Origin: Streptomyces sp. CB00316
Lineage (GTDB): Bacteria; Actinomycetota; Actinomycetes; Streptomycetales; Streptomycetaceae
Assembly (NCBI RefSeq): GCF_001905595.1
Contig: NZ_LIXI01000007.1
Coordinates: 124,001 to 188,000 of the forward strand
Reading direction: 5' to 3'
DNA length: 64,000 nucleotides
This document shows, one piece after another, positions 49,484 through 58,068 of the stretch. The notes below the pieces were generated by a model that saw only the letters and a list, made by a program, of their open reading frames with translations, searched no databases and was not told the origin of the DNA. Both the position numbers and the translations under genes were made by a program. Each line of letters opens with the position of its first letter. Position 1 is the stretch's first letter.

Positions 49484-50995
49484 TCAGCTCTGGCCGCCCG
49501 CCAGCTTCTCGCGCAGGGCGGCGAGGGCCTCGTCCGACGCCAGGGCGCCGGAGTTGTCCGCCGACTCCGAGGAGTAGGAACCGCCACCGGAGCCACCCGA
49601 GGCGGCCGGAGCGGCGCCGGCCGGGGCGGCAGCACCCTCGGCAGCGGCGGCCTCGTCGGCCTCGCGGGACTTGATGACCTGGGCCTGGTGCTGCTCGAAG
49701 CGCTGCTGCGCCTCGGCGTACTGGGTCTCCCAGACCTCGCGCTGCGCCTCGAAGCCCTCGAGCCAGTCGTTGGTCTCGGGGTCGAAGCCCTCGGGGTAGA
49801 TGTAGTTGCCCTGGTCGTCGTACGACGCGGCCATGCCGTACAGCGTCGGGTCGAACTCGACCGAGGCCGGGTCGCCACCGAAGGACTCGTTGGCCTGCTT
49901 CAGCGAGAGGCTGATGCGGCGGCGCTCGAGGTCGATGTCGATGACCTTGACGAAGATCTCGTCGTTGACCTGGACGACCTGCTCCGGGATCTCCACGTGG
50001 CGCTCGGCCAGCTCGGAGATGTGGACCAGACCCTCGATGCCCTCGTCGACGCGGACGAACGCACCGAACGGAACGAGCTTCGTGACCTTACCCGGGACGA
50101 CCTGACCGATCTGGTGCGTCCGGGCGAACTGCTGCCACGGGTCTTCCTGCGTCGCCTTGAGCGACAGGGAGACGCGCTCGCGGTCCATGTCGACGTCGAG
50201 AACCTCGACGGTGACTTCCTGGCCGACCTCGACAACCTCGGACGGGTGGTCGATGTGCTTCCAGGACAGCTCGGAGACGTGCACGAGACCGTCGACGCCA
50301 CCCAGGTCCACGAAGGCACCGAAGTTGACGATCGAGGAGACGACGCCGGAGCGGACCTGACCCTTCTGCAGGGTGGTGAGGAACGTCTGGCGAACCTCGG
50401 ACTGGGTCTGCTCGAGCCAGGCGCGGCGGGACAGGACCACGTTGTTGCGGTTCTTGTCCAGCTCGATGATCTTCGCCTCGAGCTCCTTGCCCACGTAGGG
50501 CTGGAGGTCGCGGACACGACGCATCTCGACGAGCGACGCCGGGAGGAAGCCACGGAGGCCGATGTCGAGGATGAGACCACCCTTGACGACCTCGATGACG
50601 GTACCGGTGACGATGCCGTCTTCTTCCTTGATCTTCTCGATGGTGCCCCAGGCACGCTCGTACTGAGCGCGCTTCTTCGAGAGGATCAGGCGGCCTTCCT
50701 TGTCCTCCTTCTGGAGAACCAGGGCCTCGATCTCGTCGCCGACCTTGACGACCTCGTTCGGGTCGACGTCGTGCTTGATCGAGAGCTCGCGGCTCGGGAT
50801 GACGCCTTCGGTCTTGTAACCGATGTCGAGGAGAACCTCGTCCCGGTCAACCTTGACGATGACACCGTCAACGATGTCGCCGTCGTTGAAGTACTTGATC
50901 GTCTCGTCGATCGCCGCGAGGAACGCGTCCGCGTCGCCGATGTCGTTGACCGCAACCTGCGGAGTGGTGGCGGTGGTCTCGGTGCTGCTCGTCAT
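49484..50995 (-). CDS. rpsA: 30S ribosomal protein S1
   Basis: mRNA-binding ribosomal protein. 503 residues with four S1 repeats rather than the six of E. coli: GDIVDGVIVKVDRDEVLLDI (about 38-105), GIVTGTVIEVVKGGLILDIG (about 120-190), GQVRSGVVSSIVNFGAFVDL (about 208-275) and GQVVPGKVTKLVPFGAFVRV (about 293-360). The C-terminus (about 370-503) is Gln/Ala/Gly-rich and not an S1 fold (QAQVIKSREADEAAAAEGAA). This four-domain form is normal in actinobacteria. ATG at 50995, with GGAG about 13 bases upstream. Preceded by a long leader of about 190 bases and a near-consensus housekeeping promoter. Confidence 0.96.
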   Translation of the reverse strand: MTSSTETTATTPQVAVNDIGDADAFLAAIDETIKYFNDGDIVDGVIVKVDRDEVLLDIGYKTEGVIPSRELSIKHDVDPNEVVKVGDEIEALVLQKEDKEGRLILSKKRAQYERAWGTIEKIKEEDGIVTGTVIEVVKGGLILDIGLRGFLPASLVEMRRVRDLQPYVGKELEAKIIELDKNRNNVVLSRRAWLEQTQSEVRQTFLTTLQKGQVRSGVVSSIVNFGAFVDLGGVDGLVHVSELSWKHIDHPSEVVEVGQEVTVEVLDVDMDRERVSLSLKATQEDPWQQFARTHQIGQVVPGKVTKLVPFGAFVRVDEGIEGLVHISELAERHVEIPEQVVQVNDEIFVKVIDIDLERRRISLSLKQANESFGGDPASVEFDPTLYGMAASYDDQGNYIYPEGFDPETNDWLEGFEAQREVWETQYAEAQQRFEQHQAQVIKSREADEAAAAEGAAAPAGAAPAASGGSGGGSYSSESADNSGALASDEALAALREKLAGGQS

Positions 50996-51193
50996 GTGGG
51001 AAAGGGCTCCGGTACGGACAGAGAGTCGTAGGTACTGCTACGCCGAAAGCCCGTATCGCCTCTGCAGAAGCCGGACAGCCTGGAAAGCGCGCAATCCGTT
51101 TCCGGAGAGACGCCTCGACAACCGAGGGGACATGCAACAGACGCGAGCGCGGCCTGCTAGGTCTGAGGCGCGCAGGCTCGCAGCGCAACTTGT

Positions 51194-51222
51194 AGCATAC
51201 GGGGGCAGCCGGACAGGGTCAA
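51194..51222 (-). promoter_or_regulatory. rpsA promoter
   Basis: Minus strand -35 TTGACC (51222-51217), exactly 17 bases, -10 TATGCT (51199-51194). Expected start about 51187, giving a leader of roughly 190 bases before the rpsA ATG. Confidence 0.75.
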
Positions 51223-51297
51223 TGCGCGCAGGCGCGGACCTGGGGCGCGACGGCCCCTCAACGGCCCTGTACCGGAGCAACTCCTGTTCTCCGAGGC

Positions 51298-51324
51298 GTG
51301 TTCGGGCCGATTCGACCCGAACAC
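51298..51324. repeat. Inverted repeat in the rpsA / methyltransferase intergenic region
   Basis: GTGTTCGGG / CCCGAACAC, 9-bp perfect arms with a 9-base centre. It lies between the rpsA promoter and the divergent methyltransferase, about 107 bases before its ATG. The 435-base gap 50996-51430 holds this repeat, the rpsA promoter and leader, and nothing else that I can support. Confidence 0.4.
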
Positions 51325-51430
51325 AATACGGCAGTGCGGCAAGGCGTCGCGCACACGCGTCCTATCCCGGTACCCATCCCTGGTACGTACCGCGAGCGGC
51401 GAGTGAAGGCAAACTACAACGGCGGGCACG

Positions 51431-52270
51431 ATGAGCCAAGAGATCCACGGAACCCACTCCGACGAACCCGCGGGACCCGCGGAACCCGAAGCCACCCGCC
51501 GCGCGGCGGACGAGGCCGAGAGCAGCCGGGCCAGCCGCGGCTGGTGGGACCGGAACGCCGACGAGTACCAGAGCGATCACGGCGGCTTCCTGGGGGACGA
51601 CCGCTTCGTCTGGGGCCCGGAAGGGCTCGACGAGGCGGAGGTCGGCCTCCTGGGGCCCGCCGCGTCCCTCAAGGGCCTGGACGTCCTGGAGATCGGCGCC
51701 GGGGCCGCCCAGTGCTCGCGCTGGCTGACCGGACAGGGGGCCCGTCCGGTGGCCCTCGACCTCTCCCACCGCCAGCTCCAGCACGCCCTGCGCATCGGCG
51801 AGGGCCTCCCCCTCGTCGAGGCGGACGCGGGCCGGCTCCCCTTCCGGGACGCCTCCTTCGACCTGGCGTGCTCCGCTTACGGGGCGGTGCCCTTCGTCGC
51901 CGACCCCGTGCAGGTCTTCCGCGAGGTCCACCGGGTGCTGCGGCCCGGCGGCCGCTGGGTCTTCTCCGTGACGCACCCGATCCGCTGGGCCTTCCCCGAC
52001 GAGCCGGGGCCCGAAGGCCTCTCCGTAGCCGCCTCCTACTTCGACCGCGTCCCCTATGTGGAACAGGACGAGCAGGGCAACGCCGTCTATGTGGAACACC
52101 ACCGCACGCTCGGTGACCGGGTGAGGGACGTGGTGGCGGGCGGGTTCCGGCTGGTCGACCTCGTCGAACCGGAATGGCCCGCCTGGAACGACCAGGAGTG
52201 GGGCGGCTGGTCCCCGCTGCGCGGCAACCTGATCCCCGGGACGGCGATCTTCGTGTGTGAGCGGGACTGA
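51431..52270 (+). CDS. Class I SAM-dependent methyltransferase
   Basis: 279 residues. An acidic N-terminal extension (about 1-30), then SRGWWDRNADEYQSDHGGFL, LKGLDVLEIGAGAAQCSRWL (SAM motif I), PVALDLSHRQLQHALR (acidic end of beta 2), ADAGRLPFRDASFDLACSAY (motif II/III) and EVHRVLRPGGRWVFSVTHPI (motif IV). The C-terminal part (YVEHHRTLGDRVRDVVAGGF, LVEPEWPAWNDQEWGGWSPL) is a conserved actinobacterial extension. Cytoplasmic small-molecule methyltransferase, substrate unknown. Adjacent to rpsA in divergent orientation. Confidence 0.85.
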   Translation: MSQEIHGTHSDEPAGPAEPEATRRAADEAESSRASRGWWDRNADEYQSDHGGFLGDDRFVWGPEGLDEAEVGLLGPAASLKGLDVLEIGAGAAQCSRWLTGQGARPVALDLSHRQLQHALRIGEGLPLVEADAGRLPFRDASFDLACSAYGAVPFVADPVQVFREVHRVLRPGGRWVFSVTHPIRWAFPDEPGPEGLSVAASYFDRVPYVEQDEQGNAVYVEHHRTLGDRVRDVVAGGFRLVDLVEPEWPAWNDQEWGGWSPLRGNLIPGTAIFVCERD

Positions 52271-52333
52271 TCCCCGGCTGACCGGCCAGGGCTGCCGGTC
52301 CCTCGCCGGAAGCGCCCGTACGACACTGGGGGC

Positions 52334-54841
52334 GTGATCCGCACCGAAGCCCTGGACCGTCTCCCCGTCCGCACCGCCGTCCCCGCCCTGGAGCGCGCGC
52401 TCGACGAGCGGGGCGTCGCCGTCCTGTGCGCCCCGCCCGGCACCGGCAAGACGACGCTCGTCCCGCTAGTCCTGGCCGGGCTGACCGGCGAAGGGCCGGT
52501 GCGCCGTGTCGTGGTCGCCGAGCCGCGCCGGATCGCCGCGCGGGCGGCGGCGCGGCGGATGGCCTGGCTGCTGGGCGAGCAGCCGGGCGGGCGGATCGGC
52601 TTCACCGTGCGCGGGGAGCGTGTGGTGGGGCGGGACACCGTGGTGGAGGTCGTGACCACCGGGGTGCTGCTCCAGCGGCTCCAGCGGGACCAGGAGCTGG
52701 CCGGTGTCGACGTGGTGATCATCGACGAGTGCCACGAGCGCCATCTGGACGCCGACACGGTGGCCGCCTTCCTCCTGGACGTACGGGAGACGATCCGGCC
52801 CGATCTGCGGCTGGTGGCCGCCTCCGCGACGACGGACGCGCAGGGGTGGGCGCGGCTGCTGGGCGACGCACCGGTGATCGAGGCGCAGGGCGTGTCCCAT
52901 CCGGTGGAGGTGGTCTGGGCGCCGCCCGCCCGGCCGGTGAAGCCGCCGCACGGCATGCGCGTCGATCCGGCGCTGCTCACGCATGTGGCGGCGACCGTGC
53001 GGCGGGCGCTGGCGGAGCGGAAGGGGGACGTGCTCTGCTTCCTGCCCGGCGTCGGGGAGATCTCACGGGTGGCCGGTCAGCTCGCCGGGGTGGACGCGGA
53101 GGTCCTCCAGGTGCACGGGCGCGCCCCGGCCGCCGTGCAGGACGCGGTGCTCGGCGGGTCGCTGGAGGGGCGGCGGGTGGTCCTGGCGACCTCGGTGGCG
53201 GAGTCGTCGCTGACGGTGCCCGGCGTGCGGGTCGTCGTCGACTCGGGTCTCGCCCGGGAACCCCGTACCGACCACGCCCGGGGCCTCAGCGCCCTGACCA
53301 CCGTACGGGCCTCCCAGGCGGCCGGACGGCAGCGCGCGGGCCGGGCCGGGCGCGAGGCACCCGGGGCCGTGTACCGGTGCTGGGAGCAGGCCGAGGACGG
53401 GCGGCTCGCACGCTTCCCCTCCCCCGAGATCAAGGTCGCCGACCTCGCCGCGTTCGCGCTCCAGGCGGCGTGCTGGGGCGATCCGGACGCCTCCTCGCTC
53501 GCCCTGCTGGACCCGCCGCCCGCCGGGGCCATGGGCGCCGCCCGCCAGGTGCTGGAGGCGATCGGTGCCGTGGACGCGACCGGCCGGGTCACCGACCGGG
53601 GCGTACGGATGTCCCGGCTCGGACTGCACCCCCGGCTGGCCCGCGCCCTGCTGGACGGTGCCCGGGAGGCCGGGGCGCGGCGGGCCGCGGAGGTGGTGGC
53701 GCTGCTCAGCGAGGAGCCGCCGAGGGAGTACGGGGACGATCTGGCGGCGGCGCTGCGGACCGCGCGCCGGGGGCAGGACGGGTACGCGGAGCGCTGGAAG
53801 CAGGAGGTGCGGCGGCTGTCGGCGTCCCTGGGCTCCGGTTCCGGCAGCACGAAGGGCGCTGGTTCCGACGACGCCGTCGTCGGGCTCGTCGCCGCCCTGG
53901 CGTTTCCGGAGCGGGTGGCGCGGGCCCGGGGCGACGGGGCCTTCCTCATGGTGTCGGGCACGGGTGCGGAGCTGCGGGACGGTTCGCGGCTGCGCAGCGC
54001 GCCCTGGCTGGCCGTCGCCGTCGCGGACCGCCCCTCCCACGCGGCCTCGGCCCGGGTGCGGCTGGCCGCGGTGGTCGACGAGGCCACGGCACTCCTGGCC
54101 GCCGGGCATCTGCGGGTGCGGGGCGAGGAGGTCCGCTGGGTGGACGGCGAGGTGGTGGCCCGGTCGGTGGACCGGGTGGGGGCGGTGGAACTGTCGGTGC
54201 GACCGCTGAAGCAGCCGGATCCGGAGCTGGTGCGCGGGGCCCTGGTGGAAGGGCTGGGGCGGGAAGGTCTCGGGCTGCTGCGGTGGACCCGGGACAGTGA
54301 GCAGTTCCGGCTGCGCCTGGCGTTCCTGCACCGGGTGATGGGCGCGCCGTGGCCCGACGTGTCGGACGAGGCGCTGCTGGCGGAGACCGGGGCGTGGCTG
54401 GAGCCGGAGCTCTCGCGGGCCCGGCGCCGCTCCGACCTGGGCCGGATCGACGCGGGGCAGGCGCTGCGCCGGCTGCTGCCGTGGGCGACGGGTGAGGCGG
54501 TGCGGCTGGACGAGCTGGCGCCGGAGCGGATCGAGGTGCCGAGCGGCTCCCGTATCCGGGTCGAGTACGGCGGCGAGCAGCCCGTACTGGCGGTGAAGCT
54601 CCAGGAGTTGTTCGGGCTGAGCGAGACGCCCCGGGTGGCCGGGGTGCCGGTCCTGGTCCACCTGCTCTCCCCCGCAGGGCGGCCCGCCGCTGTCACGGCG
54701 GACCTGGCGTCGTTCTGGCAGGACGGCTACAAGGCCGTACGGGCGGAGCTGCGCGGCCGCTACCCGAAGCATCCGTGGCCGGAGGACCCCGCGACCGTAG
54801 AGGCGACGCGGTACACCTCGGCCCGGCTCAACCGTTCGTAG
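52334..54841 (+). CDS. hrpB: ATP-dependent RNA helicase HrpB
   Basis: DEAH-box helicase of the HrpB family. 835 residues from the GTG at 52334. VLCAPPGTGKTTLVPLVLAG (Walker A about residue 37), VVAEPRRIAARAAARRMAWL (Ia), VTTGVLLQRLQRDQELAGVD, VVIIDECHERHLDADTVAAF (DECH box in place of DEAH), LRLVAASATTDAQGWARLL (SAT), ATSVAESSLTVPGVRVVVDS (V) and RQRAGRAGREAPGAVYRCWE (VI). The HrpB C-terminal domain occupies the last about 130 residues (LAVKLQELFGLSETPRVAGV, LVHLLSPAGRPAAVTADLAS). Role in E. coli unclear; RNA processing assumed. Its last 14 bases overlap the end of the convergent DUF3068 gene. Confidence 0.93.
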   Translation: MIRTEALDRLPVRTAVPALERALDERGVAVLCAPPGTGKTTLVPLVLAGLTGEGPVRRVVVAEPRRIAARAAARRMAWLLGEQPGGRIGFTVRGERVVGRDTVVEVVTTGVLLQRLQRDQELAGVDVVIIDECHERHLDADTVAAFLLDVRETIRPDLRLVAASATTDAQGWARLLGDAPVIEAQGVSHPVEVVWAPPARPVKPPHGMRVDPALLTHVAATVRRALAERKGDVLCFLPGVGEISRVAGQLAGVDAEVLQVHGRAPAAVQDAVLGGSLEGRRVVLATSVAESSLTVPGVRVVVDSGLAREPRTDHARGLSALTTVRASQAAGRQRAGRAGREAPGAVYRCWEQAEDGRLARFPSPEIKVADLAAFALQAACWGDPDASSLALLDPPPAGAMGAARQVLEAIGAVDATGRVTDRGVRMSRLGLHPRLARALLDGAREAGARRAAEVVALLSEEPPREYGDDLAAALRTARRGQDGYAERWKQEVRRLSASLGSGSGSTKGAGSDDAVVGLVAALAFPERVARARGDGAFLMVSGTGAELRDGSRLRSAPWLAVAVADRPSHAASARVRLAAVVDEATALLAAGHLRVRGEEVRWVDGEVVARSVDRVGAVELSVRPLKQPDPELVRGALVEGLGREGLGLLRWTRDSEQFRLRLAFLHRVMGAPWPDVSDEALLAETGAWLEPELSRARRRSDLGRIDAGQALRRLLPWATGEAVRLDELAPERIEVPSGSRIRVEYGGEQPVLAVKLQELFGLSETPRVAGVPVLVHLLSPAGRPAAVTADLASFWQDGYKAVRAELRGRYPKHPWPEDPATVEATRYTSARLNRS

Positions 54842-55793
54842 TATCCGCCGACCGCCGCGACCGCGCCTCCAGCCACAGCGCCGATGCGAGCAGGCCGATG
54901 CCCAGGCCCAGGAAGCCCCAGGGCAGGTGCGAGGTGAGGAGGAGGACCAGGACGCGCTGGGACTTCACCAGCTCGACGGTGTCCACGATGTAGTCCTCGC
55001 GCATCTTCACATGGCCGGAGAACGCCGTGACGGTGTCCTCGGACATGCCCATCTTCTTGGCGTCACGCAGCTCCTCCTCGTGGATCTCCTCGCCGTTGAC
55101 CGGGGCCCCGGTGACGGGCTCGACCCAGAACATGCGCTTGGTGGTGTACCAGCGGGTCATGCCGGTCTGCGCGATCTGCTCGGCGGTGACGCCCTCGATG
55201 GGCATCTTCTTCGGCATCGGGACCTTGGTCCACGGGATGGTCTGCTCGAAGTAGTAGACCTCCAGGCCGCGGAAGGTGCGGGTGCCCTGGTAGTGGATGG
55301 GGGCGGTGGTGCGGCTCTGGGCGTCGAAGTACTCGTAGTCCCGCTTCTCCGTGAGGAAGGGCCATTTGAACTCGATGCCGGTGCGGCGGACCGGGTCGCC
55401 GTCGACCATCTCGCCGGTGGCGTTGACGGGGGCCTGGGTGTGGGCGTCGAAGATGTAGCGCTCGGGGATCTCGGAGACCATCTTGCCGTCGGGGCCCTCG
55501 ATGTAGGAGAGCGCGTCCCAGACGACGACGTCCCGCCCGGCGCTGCGTTCGATCTTCTCGGACTCCTCCACGTTGCCCTTGAGCGTCTGGACGATGGTGA
55601 CCTTCTCGACCTCCTTCGCCTTGAGGGTCGTGTAGTCGAGGAGGGTGGCGGGCTTCGCCTCCAGGACGACCTCCTGGTACTGGTTCGGCGGGACCTTGGC
55701 CAGGCGCGGGAAGGCGTACCAGCGGAGCAGCGGCGACAGGGCGGCGAAGAAGACGGCGAAGGCCAGGAGGACGAGACCGGCTCGGCGGCGCAT
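54828..55793 (-). CDS. DUF3068 (PorA-family) membrane protein
   Basis: 321 residues from the ATG at 55793; the longer frame upstream is a shadow of the small gene. One N-terminal helix (GLVLLAFAVFFAALSPLLRW), a large extracellular domain (EVVLEAKPATLLDYTTLKAK, YIEGPDGKMVSEIPERYIFD, DPVRRTGIEFKWPFLTEKRD, YYFEQTIPWTKVPMPKKMPI, KRMFWVEPVTGAPVNGEEIH) and a C-terminal helix (VLVLLLTSHLPWGFLGLGIGLLASALW, from about 285). This is the DUF3068 architecture found widely in mycolate and non-mycolate actinobacteria. Function unknown. Downstream of a small exported or membrane peptide gene; together they look like one transcription unit. Confidence 0.85.
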   Translation of the reverse strand: MRRRAGLVLLAFAVFFAALSPLLRWYAFPRLAKVPPNQYQEVVLEAKPATLLDYTTLKAKEVEKVTIVQTLKGNVEESEKIERSAGRDVVVWDALSYIEGPDGKMVSEIPERYIFDAHTQAPVNATGEMVDGDPVRRTGIEFKWPFLTEKRDYEYFDAQSRTTAPIHYQGTRTFRGLEVYYFEQTIPWTKVPMPKKMPIEGVTAEQIAQTGMTRWYTTKRMFWVEPVTGAPVNGEEIHEEELRDAKKMGMSEDTVTAFSGHVKMREDYIVDTVELVKSQRVLVLLLTSHLPWGFLGLGIGLLASALWLEARSRRSADTTNG

Positions 55794-55818
55794 GGTGGTG
55801 GACCTCTCCCTTGCCGGG

Positions 55819-55956
55819 CTACTGCTTGGGGCCCGGGACGGTGGTGAGCAGGGGTTCCGGCGAGGTCTCGCCCGGCGGGGAGCCGACGGCGGAGATCGTG
55901 AACACGAGGGCGAGGGCCGCGGCCAGACCGATGGCGGCGGCGACGAGGGCACGCAT
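55819..55956 (-). CDS. Small single-helix membrane protein, 45 aa
   Basis: 45 residues from the ATG at 55956: MRALVAAAIGLAAALALVFT followed by ISAVGSPPGETSPEPLLTTV PGPKQ (shown in two parts). One membrane helix or uncleaved signal, then a Pro/Thr tail outside. Lies 25 bases upstream of the DUF3068 gene on the same strand. Small membrane proteins at this position recur in Streptomyces in my recollection. No homology-based function. Confidence 0.6.
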   Translation of the reverse strand: MRALVAAAIGLAAALALVFTISAVGSPPGETSPEPLLTTVPGPKQ

Positions 55957-56040
55957 GCTCGACCTCCCGGGACGGTGAACTGACGGCGCGTCAGAGGTCA
56001 GGCACCGTAGCAACCGGGGCGCGAGATGAGAACACGCAGG

Positions 56041-56073
56041 ACAGCCCCCGCGCCGGGCGGGCGCGGGGGCTGT
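56041..56073. terminator. Stem-loop after the lytic transglycosylase gene
   Basis: Perfect 14-bp arms ACAGCCCCCGCGCC / GGCGCGGGGGCTGT with a 5-base loop, ending 16 bases beyond the stop codon. Confidence 0.65.
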
Positions 56074-56088
56074 CGGGAGAGCGGGCGG

Positions 56089-57867
56089 TCAGGCTTCGGG
56101 GGTTTCCGTCTCCTCGGGGGCCGTCTCCTCGGGGACCGTCTCCTCCGGGGCCTGGACGGTGAGCTCGATGACGACCGAGCCGCCGCCCTCGGTGGTGAGC
56201 CGCAGCTTGTACGTGCCCGGGTTCTCGTCGGCGAAGATCTCCGGGAGCTGGAGCAGGCCGTCGGCGTCCGTGGTGAGGTCCAGAGTCCGCAGCGGCTTGC
56301 CGTCCGCGTCCTTGAAGTACGGGCCCTTGTCGTTGCCGATGAGCCCCGGGCCGTCCTTGACCATGGTGGCGGTGACGGCCACTCCGGCGGCGGCAGCGCC
56401 CTTGTGCGTGGCCTTGGCGGTGACGGCGTCGGCGAACTTCTCGCCGGGCGCGGCGACGAGCGCCTTGTCGTCGGTCCGTACGATCTTGTCGGCCTGGCGG
56501 GCGGTGACGCTCGCCGCGTAGGTCAGGGTGCGCGGCCGGGTGGTGCCCGCGGTGGCGGTCACGGTGAACTCGCCGGTCTTCTCGCCCGCCTTGAGCGCGG
56601 GTGCGGTGGCGGTGCCGTCGGCATTGCTGACGACCGTGACCGTCTTCTTGCCGCCCTCGAAGAGCGTGCCGGTGGTACCGGTGACCGTGAAGGTGACGGG
56701 CACCTTGGCCATCGGTGCGCCGAGGGCGTTGCGGGCGCGTACGGAGACCCGCTGGTCGAACGTCCCGCCGGCGGTGGCGGTGAGGGGCCCGGTGCCCGCG
56801 TTCTCCAGGGAGCCGAAGGTCTCGGCCGGGGGCGGTGACGGCTTCGGGGGCGGCGTCGGCCTGGGAGGCGGCGTCGGGGTCGGACCGGTCGTGCCGTCGC
56901 CGGGCTTCGACGGGCCGGGGCCCGGCTTCGTAGCGCCGGGCTTGGAGGGGGACGGGGACGGCTGCGGGCTCGTCGTCCCGCCGGGGGTGGGGCTCGTCGT
57001 CCCGCCGGGGCGCGGGCCGGGGCTCGGCGACGGGGTGCTCGGCGCGGTGGGGAGGACTCCGCTGCCGTCGGGCACCTCGTGCGTGCCGCGCTGGTAGTAC
57101 GCGAACCAGGAGCGGACCGTACGCAGGTACTCCGTCGACTGGTTGTAGCTCAGCACCGCCCGGTCGAGATCGGCGGCGACGGCGAGGTTCCGGCCGCCCG
57201 CGCAGAGGTAGCGGCCGGCGGCGAGCGCCGCGTCGTAGATGTTGTTGGGGTCCTTGCGGCCGTCACCGTTCGCGTCCTGGCCCCAGGTGGCCCAGGTGGA
57301 CGGGATGAACTGCATCGGGCCGACCGCGCGGTCGTGGACGGCGTCGCCGTCGTACGCCCCGCCGTCGGTGTCCTTGATCAGCGCGAAGCCCTGGCCGTTG
57401 AGGGCCGGGCCGAGGATCGGGGTGGGGGTGGTGCCGTTCGCGTCGACCTGGCCGCCGCGGGCCTGGCCGGACTCGACCTTGCCGATCGCCGCGAGGAGTT
57501 GCCAGGGCAGCCGGCAGGCCGGGTCGGTGGTCGCGACGGTCCGCTCGGCCTGTTTGTACGCGGCCAGGACGGAGGCCGGTATGCCCGCTTCCGCGCTGCC
57601 GGTGGCGGCCGGGAGGTTGCTGGACGAACCGGGCCGATTGGGCGTGACGAGGGGCGGAAGGTCGGTGTAGTAGGGCGAGTTGCCCGTGGCGGCGCCGTCC
57701 TCCGGGCCACCCGACTCACCGCCGGCGGTCTGCTGGTCGCCGCCCGTGGACCCTTCGGCCAGCGGGGCCGCGGGTGCCTGGGACGCCGCGAGCGCCGCCA
57801 CGGCGGCCGCCGCCACCGCGGTGGTCGTGGCCCCCTTGCGCAGCCGTCGGCGAATGTGCGCTGCCAT
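56089..57867 (-). CDS. Secreted lytic transglycosylase with Ig-like C-terminal domains
   Basis: 592 residues. Signal peptide (Arg-rich start, TTAVAAAAVAALAAS). A catalytic SLT2/MltB-type domain at about 95-265: LLAAIGKVESGQARGGQVDA (catalytic Glu), HDRAVGPMQFIPSTWATWGQ, DPNNIYDAALAAGRYLCAGG and AVLSYNQSTEYLRTVRSWFA. A Pro/Ser/Thr-rich linker follows (about 275-350, GGTTSPTPGGTTSPQPSPSP). Then two Ig-like invasin/Big1-type modules (TATAGGTFDQRVSVRARNAL, VSNADGTATAPALKAGEKTG; and VAAPGEKFADAVTAKATHKG, LTTDADGLLQLPEIFADENP) and an acidic tail VPEETAPEETETPEA. Cleaves peptidoglycan glycan strands; the Ig modules probably bind the wall. Monocistronic. Confidence 0.88.
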   Translation of the reverse strand: MAAHIRRRLRKGATTTAVAAAAVAALAASQAPAAPLAEGSTGGDQQTAGGESGGPEDGAATGNSPYYTDLPPLVTPNRPGSSSNLPAATGSAEAGIPASVLAAYKQAERTVATTDPACRLPWQLLAAIGKVESGQARGGQVDANGTTPTPILGPALNGQGFALIKDTDGGAYDGDAVHDRAVGPMQFIPSTWATWGQDANGDGRKDPNNIYDAALAAGRYLCAGGRNLAVAADLDRAVLSYNQSTEYLRTVRSWFAYYQRGTHEVPDGSGVLPTAPSTPSPSPGPRPGGTTSPTPGGTTSPQPSPSPSKPGATKPGPGPSKPGDGTTGPTPTPPPRPTPPPKPSPPPAETFGSLENAGTGPLTATAGGTFDQRVSVRARNALGAPMAKVPVTFTVTGTTGTLFEGGKKTVTVVSNADGTATAPALKAGEKTGEFTVTATAGTTRPRTLTYAASVTARQADKIVRTDDKALVAAPGEKFADAVTAKATHKGAAAAGVAVTATMVKDGPGLIGNDKGPYFKDADGKPLRTLDLTTDADGLLQLPEIFADENPGTYKLRLTTEGGGSVVIELTVQAPEETVPEETAPEETETPEA

Positions 57868-58068
57868 ACGTTCCGGTCCCTCCCCCTCGAAGGCTGCTCG
57901 CGCTCCCCAGCGCAGGACTCAAGCGACCCTACGGCACCTCATGGCGCCCAGGCACCGCACCCTGACCGCTTCTTACTGTTCTTTCACGTTCCCGCACACA
58001 CGTTGTCCGGGAGGGCAACGGAGGGTGCCCTGACGTGCGGTGCCGGACGTTCCCGCATACTTGCCGCC

